Source: Acidobacteriota bacterium
GTDB taxonomy: Bacteria > Acidobacteriota > Vicinamibacteria > Vicinamibacterales > UBA8438
Direction: 5' to 3'
Length of the DNA: 64,000 nt
NCBI GenBank assembly: GCA_009861545.1
Contig: VXME01000102.1
Coordinates: 19,041 to 83,040 of the forward strand
The notes below the pieces were generated by a model, which saw only the letters and a program-made list of their open reading frames with translations, was not told the DNA's origin and made no database searches. The position numbers and the translations under genes are program-made. Below, piece by piece: positions 43,196 through 51,230 of this stretch. Each line of letters opens with the position of its first letter. Position 1 is the first letter of the stretch.

Positions 43196-43250
43196 GTGGC
43201 TGGAAATCGTCCACTAGATGGTTGATTTACAGCCACATCGCGGATAACAT
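43196..43250 (+). promoter_or_regulatory. Palindrome overlapping a sigma70 promoter before the DUF4143 ATPase
   Basis: Inverted repeat GTGGCTGgAAATC (43196-43208) and GATTTaCAGCCAC (43224-43236), with one mismatch. TTGATT (43222-43227) and TAACAT (43245-43250) form a promoter with 17-bp spacing, so the right arm covers the -35 box. The -10 ends 9 nt before the ATG at 43260. A repressor bound here would block transcription. Confidence 0.6.
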
Positions 43251-43259
43251 CCCAGTCGC

Positions 43260-44492
43260 ATGCGCGGCCGACATGCGACTGGCGCCCTGCTGGATGCACT
43301 ACGCGACACACCCGTCGTGTACCTGCAGGGTGCGCGGCAGACCGGCAAGAGCACGCTGGTCCGCACCGTCGCCGAACGGCAGCATCCGGCGCGGTACCTG
43401 ACGCTCGACACGGCCGCCGTCCTGGCCGCGGCGTCGAACGACCCCGAAGGGTTCGTCGCGGGACTCGAACGGCCCGTCGTCATCGACGAGGTCCAGCGGG
43501 CGCCTGCCCTGGCGCTCGCCATAAAGGCGGCCGTCGATGCCGACCGCCGTCCCGGGCAGTTCCTGCTGACCGGCTCGGCCAGCGTCATGTCCCTCCCGGC
43601 GCTCTCCGACTCGCTCGCCGGCCGCATGGAGCTGCACACGCTCTGGCCCTTCTCGCAGGGCGAGCTCGCGGACGTTCGCGAGACGTTCGTCGACCGCGTC
43701 TTCGCGGAAAGACTGGTAACGCCCGACACGGTGCCGAACACGGAGAAGTCCCTGGTCGAACGGGTGTGCACCGGCGGCTATCCCGAGATCCAGACCCGCA
43801 GGAGCCATGCCCGCCGGCAGGCGTGGTTCGACTCCTATGTCGACGCCATCCTGCAGCGCGACGTGCGCGAACTGGCCAACATCGAGCGGCTGTCAGAACT
43901 CCCGCGGCTGCTCGCCCTGCTCGCGTCGCGCGCCGGCGAACTGCTCAACTTCGCGGATCTGGCCAGGACGCTGGGGATCCCGCAGACGACCCTGAAGCGC
44001 TACATGACGCTGATGGAGATGACGTTCCTCGTGCGGCTGCTGCCGGCCTGGTTCTCGAATCTCGGGAAGCGCCTCGCGAAAGCCCCCAAGCTGCTGCTGG
44101 CCGACACGGGGCTGCTCACGCACCTGGTTGAAGCCGACGAGAATCGGCTCCGGCGCAACCGCACGCTGTTGGGACACGTCCTCGAAAACTTCGTGGCGAT
44201 GGAGCTGCTCAAGCAGCTCGGCTGGTCGGAACGGCGCTGCCGGCTGTTCCATTTCCGCACCGAGAGTGGCGTCGAGGTCGACCTCGTCCTCGAGGACCGC
44301 GCCGGCCGTCTCGTGGGTATCGAAGTGAAGAGCGCTGCTTCCGTGCGGCAACAGGACTTCCGCGAGCTGGAAACGCTGGCGCGGTTGACGGGGGATCGGT
44401 TCGCCCGCGGCGTCGTTCTATGCACCGGGACGACCGTCGTTCCGTTCGGCCGGAACCTGTTCGCGCTTCCCGTTTCGCAGCTCTGGGCCTGA
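43260..44492 (+). CDS. AAA_14/DUF4143 ATP-binding protein
   Basis: A 410-residue P-loop ATPase: Walker A GARQTGKS (24-31), Walker B PVVIDEVQR (72-80), and sensor-like GQFLLTGSASVM. A winged-helix-like part follows (LLNFADLARTLGIPQTTLKRYMTLM). The C-terminal DUF4143 nuclease-like strand pair is VEVDLVLEDRAGRLVGIEVKS, with the D...ExK pattern of PD-(D/E)XK folds. It is diverged from the copy at 2864-4045 but has the same layout and also sits behind a palindrome. It ends 11 bp from the convergent ankyrin gene. The family is mobile and of unproven function. Confidence 0.87.
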   Translation: MRGRHATGALLDALRDTPVVYLQGARQTGKSTLVRTVAERQHPARYLTLDTAAVLAAASNDPEGFVAGLERPVVIDEVQRAPALALAIKAAVDADRRPGQFLLTGSASVMSLPALSDSLAGRMELHTLWPFSQGELADVRETFVDRVFAERLVTPDTVPNTEKSLVERVCTGGYPEIQTRRSHARRQAWFDSYVDAILQRDVRELANIERLSELPRLLALLASRAGELLNFADLARTLGIPQTTLKRYMTLMEMTFLVRLLPAWFSNLGKRLAKAPKLLLADTGLLTHLVEADENRLRRNRTLLGHVLENFVAMELLKQLGWSERRCRLFHFRTESGVEVDLVLEDRAGRLVGIEVKSAASVRQQDFRELETLARLTGDRFARGVVLCTGTTVVPFGRNLFALPVSQLWA

Positions 44493-44503
44493 AGCCCGGT
44501 CTT

Positions 44504-46147
44504 CTACTTCCCAGTGAGCTGCGCCTTGAAGTCGACCTCCAACTCGGCCTCCCACGCGACACGCTGCTCGATCTGGTCGCGGCGGGTCTGCAGGCAGTCG
44601 AAGCAGAGGGTCCCGGGGATGGCGTGGCCTTCACCGTCGGTGGGAATGCCGCGCTCCTCCATGATCTGGCGGAGCAGCGCCGCGGTGTGCTTCTGCGCCT
44701 TGTAGAAATCGGAGTAGCTGAAGCCGTCGGCGATGGCGAGCGGCGAGTAGCCGAGCTCGGTGCGGGCGTCCAGGTCGGCGCCCTGCTCCACGAGATGCTC
44801 GGCGACGTTGTTCGCGCCGCGGAAGGCGGCGCCGTGCAGGGCGGTCATGCCGCGGTAGTTTGCGGCGTTGATGTCGTTGCCGTGCTCGAGGCACAGCTTG
44901 ACGGCCTCCAGAACCTCGTCCTCCTGACCCGGCAGCGACCCGCCGTCCTCACCCGGGTTCCAGATGGCGACCCCGGACGCGACCATCAGCGGCGTCGTGC
45001 CGTCGGCGCTCGGTATCGTCGGATCGGCGCCCGCGTCCAGCAGCACGCGCATCGCCTCGGTGTCGGTCACCTTGGCGGCCAGGAAGAAGGGGGTCGCGCC
45101 CAGCCGGTTGAGGCGGTTGCGCTGGCCGTCCTTCATGCCGTTGACGGTCATCCGGGCGTTGACGTCGCCGCCGACGGCGATCATCTTCCGCAGCACGTCG
45201 ATGCTGTCGACGCTGCCGCTCGGAATGGGTCCGGGGAAACCGAAGCCGGTGTTCATCCGGCGCGTGCGGACGAGCTGGTGCAGCGCGCCCCAGCCGGCCC
45301 CGGCCAGGTTCGGGTCGGCGCCGCGGTCGAGCAGGTAGTCGGCCAGCTCCCAGTTGGCATTGGCCACCGCGACGACCAGCGCGCTCTGGCCGTCGGACAG
45401 CGTGTCGTTGACGTCGGCGCCGGCCGCCAGCAGCACCTGCACGGCGTCGATGTGCCCGCTGCGGGCCGCGAACAGCAGCGCGGTGAAACCGGTGGGCGGC
45501 GGCGCGTAGAACAGGCGGTTGCCGTTCGGCGGCCGCTCGACCGTCTCGGTCTTGGCGCCAACGTCGGCGCCCAGCTCGGCCAGCGCGTGCACGGCATCGG
45601 CGTTGTTGCGGGCGGCGGCCCACATCAGCGCGGTCTGGCCGCGGAAGCTGTCGCGCAGGTTCGGGTCGGCGCCCCGCACGAGGAGCACCCGAATCGCCGC
45701 GGCGTTCCCGGTGCGCGCGGCGGTCATCAGGACCGTCTCGCCCTCCGGCAGCGCGGCGTTCGGATCGGCCCCGGCTTCGAGCAGCGCCTCCAGGATATCC
45801 GCGCTGCCGTTCTCGGCCGCAAGCGAGATCGGCTGCACGCCGTAGCGGTTCTTCACCGACACGTCGGCGCCGGCTTCGAGCAGCAGATCCACCAGGCCGG
45901 CGTCGTTGCGGTGCACCGCCCAGTGCAGCGCGGTGGCGCCGTCCGGCGCGGTCTGGTCGACGTCGACGCCCCGGCCGACCAGGGAGCGCACCGTGTCGAA
46001 GTCGGCCGCCTTGACCGCCGCCAGTAGCGGCGCGTCCCGCCGTGCGGCCGCCTCGGCCGTGGCGGCCGTGATGCCAAGCCCCGCCACAAGGGCGATGGCG
46101 GTCACCAACGACACGAGCGTATGCGACCTGTTTCCAGCGACATGCAT
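44504..46147 (-). CDS. Exported ankyrin-repeat protein, probably cassette 4
   Basis: About 547 residues with a signal peptide (HTLVSLVTAIALVAGLGITAATA) and about eleven ankyrin repeats (DGATALHWAVHRNDAGLVDLL to YRGMTALHGAAFRGANNVAEHL). The C-terminal tail contains CFDCLQTRRDQ, a CxxC that could bind metal but lacks the haem His. The ATG at 46147 has GAGG 8 nt upstream, and TAGGAT at 46200-46205 may be its promoter. Gene orientation matches the DUF1592-DUF1552 pair at 51231-55042, where an ankyrin gene would be expected next; the intervening 5 kb looks like an inserted island. Confidence 0.85.
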   Translation of the reverse strand: MHVAGNRSHTLVSLVTAIALVAGLGITAATAEAAARRDAPLLAAVKAADFDTVRSLVGRGVDVDQTAPDGATALHWAVHRNDAGLVDLLLEAGADVSVKNRYGVQPISLAAENGSADILEALLEAGADPNAALPEGETVLMTAARTGNAAAIRVLLVRGADPNLRDSFRGQTALMWAAARNNADAVHALAELGADVGAKTETVERPPNGNRLFYAPPPTGFTALLFAARSGHIDAVQVLLAAGADVNDTLSDGQSALVVAVANANWELADYLLDRGADPNLAGAGWGALHQLVRTRRMNTGFGFPGPIPSGSVDSIDVLRKMIAVGGDVNARMTVNGMKDGQRNRLNRLGATPFFLAAKVTDTEAMRVLLDAGADPTIPSADGTTPLMVASGVAIWNPGEDGGSLPGQEDEVLEAVKLCLEHGNDINAANYRGMTALHGAAFRGANNVAEHLVEQGADLDARTELGYSPLAIADGFSYSDFYKAQKHTAALLRQIMEERGIPTDGEGHAIPGTLCFDCLQTRRDQIEQRVAWEAELEVDFKAQLTGK

Positions 46148-46359
46148 GAGAACCACCTCGTCACCGAACGCGAGCACGATCCGTCGTTTCGTGCCCGCCA
46201 TCCTAGCACGGCAGAAAGCCGGCGAACGGCGGCGCCCGGCCCCGTCCGTGAAGACGATACGCGTCGCGTCATGCCAACGCCCCGCTCGTGGAGAGTGCAT
46301 CCGCCCAGATCGAGGACATCGGCCGGCAGGGCCGGCCTCGATTGCGGCGCCGGCAGCGC

Positions 46360-46795
46360 TCCCGTGCGTTTCCGGCGGTTGCTTGAGGCGCTGCACGAGC
46401 GGACTGGCGAGCGCGTCGTCGTCCTGGTGGACGAATACGACAAACCGATCTGCGGCTACACCGAGGCCGACCTCGACACGAGAGCCTGCACGCCGACGAC
46501 GACCTGCTTGTCGGCCTTCGACGTCGCTTCGGTAGCGACCGAGGCGCTGCTGTTCCAGACCGGCTACCTGACCATCGCGGCCGAACAGAACCTGGCCTGC
46601 TACCTGCAGTACCGCCTCGGGTACCCGAACCGGGAGGTGCGGCGGGGCCTGAGCCGCGGCCTGCTGCGCTGGCGCCGAACTGGCGCTCGGCGGGCAGCAG
46701 CATCGCGCTCCGCCGCGCACTGGCGGCCGAGGACTGGACCGACCTGGAGGCGCTGTTCCGGAAGTTCGTGGCGGGCATCCCCCACGACGAGCGAA
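46360..46795 (+). pseudogene. Decayed third copy of the AAA-ATPase-like/nuclease gene
   Basis: Pieces of the gene intact at 47851-49521 are joined in collapsed order: LLEALHERTGERVVVLVDEYDKPI (Walker B region), then CGYTEADLD, then LSAFDVASVATEALLFQTGYLTIAAE, LGYPNREVRRGLSRGLL. Then, after a frameshift, LAPNWRSAGSSIALRRALAAEDWTDLEALFRK. Both large internal deletions are at short similar sequences. The N-terminal ATPase part and the C-terminal nuclease part are gone. It cannot encode a working protein. Confidence 0.75.
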
Positions 46796-46867
46796 TTGGT
46801 TTCGGGTACCTGGTGCAACGAGCCCGGTCGTGAGTGGGATCTGCTGATCTTCGCGGTGGTGATCGGC

Positions 46868-47161
46868 ATGATCGCAGCCTTCGTGGTCTGGCTGGTCCGC
46901 GGACGCCAGTTGCAGCGGTGGGACCTTCGGGCCTCGCCCGTTGCGCCCTCGACGACGGCAATTCTGTGGACAGTGGCGTTGTGCGCCATCATCCCCACCA
47001 GCCTGCTGTCGCTTTCGATATACACGGCGGACCCGTGCGCCCCGGAACAGCAGAGGGCAAATGTCGTGTGGCGGTGGGCGGGAGTTGTGGTCGCAGCGGC
47101 GGCGTGTCTGGCCGGATTGCAAGTAGCGAAGGCACAGTACGTGAAGGGTAGCAGGCGGTGA
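46868..47161 (+). CDS. Membrane protein fragment or small membrane protein
   Basis: About 97 residues with three hydrophobic segments: one at the very start (MIAAFVVWLVRG; hydrophobic residues continue upstream in frame), one in TTAILWTVALCAIIPTSLLSLSIY and one in WAGVVVAAAACLAGLQVA. No family recognised. The true start may lie upstream and may have been lost when the region decayed. The stop overlaps the GTG of the following gene (GTGA), so the two belonged to one operon. It sits between two pseudogenes, so it may itself be a remnant. Confidence 0.4.
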   Translation: MIAAFVVWLVRGRQLQRWDLRASPVAPSTTAILWTVALCAIIPTSLLSLSIYTADPCAPEQQRANVVWRWAGVVVAAAACLAGLQVAKAQYVKGSRR

Positions 47162-47844
47162 AGAACCTGAAGAACACACTGGTCGTCTGTGGCGGCACCG
47201 GTGCCCACGTGGCGCTGGCTCTGGTCCGACTGCACACGCTTGACCATGCGCTCGGGTTCTTCCGCCAGCCGCACGGCAAGCCGCTCGCCTTCCCGACGCT
47301 CTACCTCGTGGATCAAGATTCCGGGGACGGCGCCACCGAAACAACCGCGTGGCAGCTTGTCCGCCGGTTCGTCGCCGCCCACCCGAGCCGCCACAACTGG
47401 CAGGGGGCGATCGGCAGTTCCGATCCCCCCGGAACTCAAGATCGTCACGCCGTTGCCGGTAGGCAGCGACCGGGCGTGGTTCAACCCGCCGTACGAGACC
47501 CTCGGGCGACGCTTCGCTGATTCGCCCTGGCTCGACCTGCTTGTGTCGCGAGAGCAGCGCGACATCCGCTTCTCCCACGGCATGATGGGGTCGCCCGCGG
47601 TCGGTTCGCTGCTGTTCCGCCTCAAGGAGTTCGACACAAGGCAAAGCGGCACCAACCATGACGGCACCTACCACGAATTGTTGAGCGCACGGGGGCGGGT
47701 GGCGGTTGTCGGATCGGCAAACCTCTGCCGGCATCGCCCCGCGTCGCAATGCGACTCGGGGGCATGGCGGGGATCGTGCAGGAACGCCGACGCCGAGCCG
47801 ACGCCGAGATGCACCCGGAGACGCGCGGGACGCCGGGAGTATGA
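47158..47844 (+). pseudogene. Frameshifted, truncated gene with an N-terminal GGTGAH motif
   Basis: Frame 1 begins (M)KNLKNTLVVCGGTGAHVALALVRLHTLDH and runs to about 47425. After a C-run at 47427-47432 the sense continues in another frame as IPPELKIVTPLPVGSDRAWFNPPYETLG up to RGRVAVVGSA. Then come further shifted scraps (TSAGIAP, RVAMRLGGMAGIVQERRRR). The opening and the later GS-A-TSAG scrap recall the glycine-rich loops of tubulin/FtsZ-like GTPases, but this is not a secure assignment. At least two frameshifts are needed. The remnant runs into the promoter of the next gene. Confidence 0.5.
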
Positions 47845-47845
47845 T
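47840..47845 (+). promoter_or_regulatory. -10 box TATGAT, leaderless GTG start
   Basis: TATGAT ends 5 nt before the GTG at 47851. No ribosome site fits between them. Confidence 0.5.
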
Positions 47846-47850
47846 GCCGT

Positions 47851-49521
47851 GTGGACCGACGCAAGCTCCCCACCGGCATCCAGACCTTCCGCCGCATCCG
47901 GGAGGAAGACTACTACTACGTCGACAAGACCTCCTACGCCCAACGGATTGCGCAGAACGGCGGCACCCACTACTTCCTGTCGCGACCCCGCCGGTTCGGC
48001 AAGAGCCTGTTCGTGGACACTCTCAAGGAGCTGTACGAGGGCAACGAGCCGTTGTTCCGCGGACTAGCCGTCCACGACACGTGGGACTGGTCGAAGCGCC
48101 ATCCCGTCGTGCGGCTGAGCTTCGCCGGCGGCAACTTCAGGAGGCCCGGCGAACTGCAGGCGAGCGCCATGCAACAAATCGGCGCGGTGGAGCACCGGGC
48201 CGGACTGCCGGCCTCCGAGGTTCCTACCCCCGCGGGACGGTTCGCCGACCTTCTGGAGGCGCTGCACGAACGCACCCGTGAGCGCGTCGTCGTCCTGGTG
48301 GACGAGTACGACAAGCCGATCCTGAACGCGCTGGAGGGATCGGCGCCTTCGGACGGGCGCGGCGAAACGCCTGCCGACGCCAACGCGCAGGCGACCGCCA
48401 ACCGCGACGACCTGCGCGGGCTCTACGGTACCCTCAAGGACTGCGACGCCCACGTCGAGTTCACCTTCATCACCGGCGTCAGCAAGTTCTCCAAGGTCAG
48501 TCTCTTCTCCGACCTCAACTTCCTAATCGACCTCACCCTGAATCCGCGCTACGCGGCCATCTGCGGCTACACCGAGGAAGACCTCGACTCCGTGTTCGCA
48601 CCCGAGCTCCCCGGCCTCGATCGAGACCAGATCCGCGCTTGGTACAACGGCTACAGCTGGCGCGGGAACGAGAACGTCTACAACCCGTGGGCCATCCTCC
48701 ACCTGTTCGCCAGCCGCGAGTTCAAGGCCCACTGGTTCGAGACCGCTACGCCCCGCTTCCTCATCGACGCGCTGATCGGACGCGGCTTCTCCGCCCCCGC
48801 CCTCGAGAGCCTGCACGCCGACGACGACCTGCTGTCGGCCTTCGACGTGGCGTCGATGGCGACCGAGGCGCTGCTGTTCCAGACCGGCTACCTGACCATC
48901 GCGGCCGAAGATAAGGACCCGGACGGCGTGCCCCTGTACCTCCTGGGTTATCCGAACCGGGAAGTGCGGCGCGGACTGAACCGCGGCCTGCTCGACGCAC
49001 TGGCGCCGAACTGGCGGTCGACAGGGAGCGGCATCGCGCTCCGCCGCCTGCTGGCGGCCGAGGACTGGGCCGGACTGGAAGCGTTGTTTCGCAAGCTGCT
49101 GGCGGGCATCCCCCACGACTGGCACCGGCGCAACGACATCGCGCGTTACGAGGGCTACTGGTCGAGCGTCTTCTATGCCTGGTTCCAGGCGTCGATGGAC
49201 GGCGTGGCGGTGGAGGACGCCACCAGCCGCGGGCGCCTGGACATGGCGGTGGTGCTGGGCGACAGCGCGTTCCTTTTCGAGCTCAAGGTGGCCGAGCGCG
49301 GGGCGGGGAGTGCCCGGCCGGCAGGAGCGGCGGCAGACGCCCGACCGGCGAGCGCGACGAGCGAGCCTGCCTCACACACGGACAGCGCGGCGCTGGCGCA
49401 GTTGACGGCGCGCCGCTACGCGGACAAGTACCGAGCGCCGGGCCGCAACGTTCACCTGATCGGCGTGGAGGTCAGCGCCGAGACACGCGACATCACCGCG
49501 TTCGACGTGGCGCCCGCCTGA
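47851..49521 (+). CDS. AAA-ATPase-like protein with C-terminal PD-(D/E)XK nuclease domain, copy 1
   Basis: A 556-residue protein. The N-terminal AAA-ATPase_like domain (PF09820 type) opens with LPTGIQTFRRIREEDYYYVDKT, with a P-loop-like RPRRFGKS (45-52) and Walker B VVVLVDEYDKP (147-156). The mid part has FITGVSKFSKVSLFS and AWYNGYSWRGNENVYNPW. The C-terminal PF08011-type nuclease is EGYWSSVFYAWF then GRLDMAVVLGDSAFLFELKVAE with D and ExK. A low-complexity linker of about 25 residues after ELK is absent from copy 2. The GTG start is fixed by the -10 box and by homology to copy 2. These families are common in symbionts and anaerobes; the role is unknown. Confidence 0.87.
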   Translation: MDRRKLPTGIQTFRRIREEDYYYVDKTSYAQRIAQNGGTHYFLSRPRRFGKSLFVDTLKELYEGNEPLFRGLAVHDTWDWSKRHPVVRLSFAGGNFRRPGELQASAMQQIGAVEHRAGLPASEVPTPAGRFADLLEALHERTRERVVVLVDEYDKPILNALEGSAPSDGRGETPADANAQATANRDDLRGLYGTLKDCDAHVEFTFITGVSKFSKVSLFSDLNFLIDLTLNPRYAAICGYTEEDLDSVFAPELPGLDRDQIRAWYNGYSWRGNENVYNPWAILHLFASREFKAHWFETATPRFLIDALIGRGFSAPALESLHADDDLLSAFDVASMATEALLFQTGYLTIAAEDKDPDGVPLYLLGYPNREVRRGLNRGLLDALAPNWRSTGSGIALRRLLAAEDWAGLEALFRKLLAGIPHDWHRRNDIARYEGYWSSVFYAWFQASMDGVAVEDATSRGRLDMAVVLGDSAFLFELKVAERGAGSARPAGAAADARPASATSEPASHTDSAALAQLTARRYADKYRAPGRNVHLIGVEVSAETRDITAFDVAPA

Positions 49522-49534
49522 GGGCCCCGATGAA

Positions 49535-49540
49535 TAGAAT
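49535..49540 (+). promoter_or_regulatory. -10 box TAGAAT, leaderless GTG start
   Basis: TAGAAT ends 6 nt before the GTG at 49547, inside the 25-bp gap between the tandem copies. Copy 2 thus has its own promoter. Confidence 0.5.
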
Positions 49541-49546
49541 GCCCTG

Positions 49547-51139
49547 GTGGACAGGCGCAAGCTCCCGATCGGGATCCAGACGTTCCGCCAGATCCGCGAG
49601 GAGGACTACTACTACGTCGACAAGACCGCCTACGCTTGCCGGATCGGGGAAGACGCCGGAAAGCACCTCTTCCTGTCTCGACCCCGCCGGTTCGGCAAGA
49701 GCCTGTTCGTGGACACCGTCAAGGAGCTGTACGAGGGCAACGAGCCCTTGTTCCGCGGACTGGCCGTCCACGACGCGTGGGACTGGTCGAAACGCCATCC
49801 TGTCGTGCGGCTGAGCTTCGCCGGCGGCAACTTCAAGCGGCCGGGCGAGCTGCACGCGAGCGTCATGCGGCAACTCGCTGCGTGCGAACGCCGGGCCGGG
49901 CTGCCGGCCTCAGACGTTCCCACGCCCGCGGGACGCTTCGCCGACCTTCTGGAGGCGCTGCACGACCGGACGGGCGAGCGCGGCGTCGTCCTGGTGGACG
50001 AGTACGACAAGCCGATCCTGGACGCGCTGGAAGGACCGGCGCCTGCCGGCGAGCGCGGCGAAATGCCCGCCGCCGCCAACGCGCAGGCGATCGCCAACCG
50101 CGACGACCTGCGCGGGCTGTACGGCACCATCAAGGACTGCGACGCGCACGTCGAGCTCACCTTCATCACCGGTGTGAGCAGGTTCAGCAAGGTGAGCCTG
50201 TTCTCCGGACTGAACAACCTCACCGATCTCACCCTGAACCCGCACTACTCGGCGATCTGCGGTTACACGGATGCAGACCTCGACACGGTGTTCGCGCCGG
50301 AGTTGCCAGGGCTGGAGCGCGACGAGATCCGCGCCTGGTACAACGGCTACGCTTGGCGGGGAAGCGAGAACGTCTACAACCCCTACGCCATCCTGCATCT
50401 CTTCGCCAGCCGGGAGTTCGAGGCGCACTGGTTCGAGACCGCGACGCCGCGCTTCCTGATCGACACCCTGCTCCGGCACGGCTTCGCGGCCCCGGACCTC
50501 GAGAACGTCCACGCCGACGCCGCCCTGCTGTCGACCTTCGACGTGGACGCCATGCCTGCGGAGGCGCTGCTGTTCCAGACCGGCTACCTGACCATCGTGG
50601 ACGAGGAGCGGCGCGACGGGAGAACGCTGTACCGGCTCGCGTACCCGAACCGGAAGGTGCGGCGCGGCCTGAACGACAGCCTGCTGGACGCACTGGCACC
50701 GAGCTGGCGGTCGGCGGGAGACGCTGGCGCGCTCCGCCGCCTTCTCTCGGTGCAGGATTGGACCGGCGTCGAATCGCTGTTCCGGCGGCTGCTGGCCGGC
50801 ATTCCGCACGACTGGCACCGCCGGAACGACATCGCCCGCTACGAGGGGTACTGGTCGAGCGTCTTCTACGCCTGGTTCCGGGCCTCCCTGGACCACCTGG
50901 CCGTGGAGGACGCCACCAGCCGCAGCCGACTGGACATGGCATTGCGACTCGAGGAAGACGTCTACCTGTTCGAGTTCAAGGTGGCCGGGCGTTCGGAGCA
51001 GGGTGCGGCCCTGGCGCAGTTGAAGGCGCGCCGCTACGCGGACAAGTACCGCGCGCCGGGCCGTACGGTCCACCTCATCGGCGTGGAGGTCAGTGCCGAG
51101 ACGCGCGACATCACGGCGTTCGACGTCGAGCCCGCCTGA
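49547..51139 (+). CDS. AAA-ATPase-like protein with C-terminal PD-(D/E)XK nuclease domain, copy 2
   Basis: A 530-residue protein, nearly identical in layout to copy 1: RPRRFGKS P-loop-like motif (45-52), Walker B GVVLVDEYDKP, FITGVSRFSKVSLFS, AWYNGYAWRGSENVYNPY, and nuclease motif SRLDMALRLEEDVYLFEFKVAG. The differences from copy 1 are scattered substitutions and the missing linker, so the duplication is not very recent. Both copies keep all key residues and are likely functional. It converges on the DUF1552 gene of cassette 4, with a short GC hairpin between. Confidence 0.87.
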   Translation: MDRRKLPIGIQTFRQIREEDYYYVDKTAYACRIGEDAGKHLFLSRPRRFGKSLFVDTVKELYEGNEPLFRGLAVHDAWDWSKRHPVVRLSFAGGNFKRPGELHASVMRQLAACERRAGLPASDVPTPAGRFADLLEALHDRTGERGVVLVDEYDKPILDALEGPAPAGERGEMPAAANAQAIANRDDLRGLYGTIKDCDAHVELTFITGVSRFSKVSLFSGLNNLTDLTLNPHYSAICGYTDADLDTVFAPELPGLERDEIRAWYNGYAWRGSENVYNPYAILHLFASREFEAHWFETATPRFLIDTLLRHGFAAPDLENVHADAALLSTFDVDAMPAEALLFQTGYLTIVDEERRDGRTLYRLAYPNRKVRRGLNDSLLDALAPSWRSAGDAGALRRLLSVQDWTGVESLFRRLLAGIPHDWHRRNDIARYEGYWSSVFYAWFRASLDHLAVEDATSRSRLDMALRLEEDVYLFEFKVAGRSEQGAALAQLKARRYADKYRAPGRTVHLIGVEVSAETRDITAFDVEPA

Positions 51140-51140
51140 T

Positions 51141-51158
51141 GGCCGCCCGAACGCGGCC
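51141..51158. terminator. Small GC hairpin between convergent genes
   Basis: GGCCGC and GCGGCC around a 6-nt loop, directly after the stop of copy 2. No T tract, so a weak candidate for a bidirectional terminator. Confidence 0.3.
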
Positions 51159-51230
51159 GGGGCAGGCTGGAGTCGGCCCCGTGCGCTCCCCAACGCGGAA
51201 CGCTCGACGCGAGATTGGCCGGACTGTCCG

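Larger units (their letters stand above)
47851..51139 (+). repeat. Tandem direct duplication of a 1.6-kb AAA-ATPase/nuclease gene
   Basis: Two full genes (47851-49521 and 49547-51139) repeat head-to-tail, with very similar protein and DNA sequence and the same GTG-GAC start. The 25-bp spacer carries the second copy's own -10 box. A third, decayed copy lies at 46360-46795. Confidence 0.8.
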
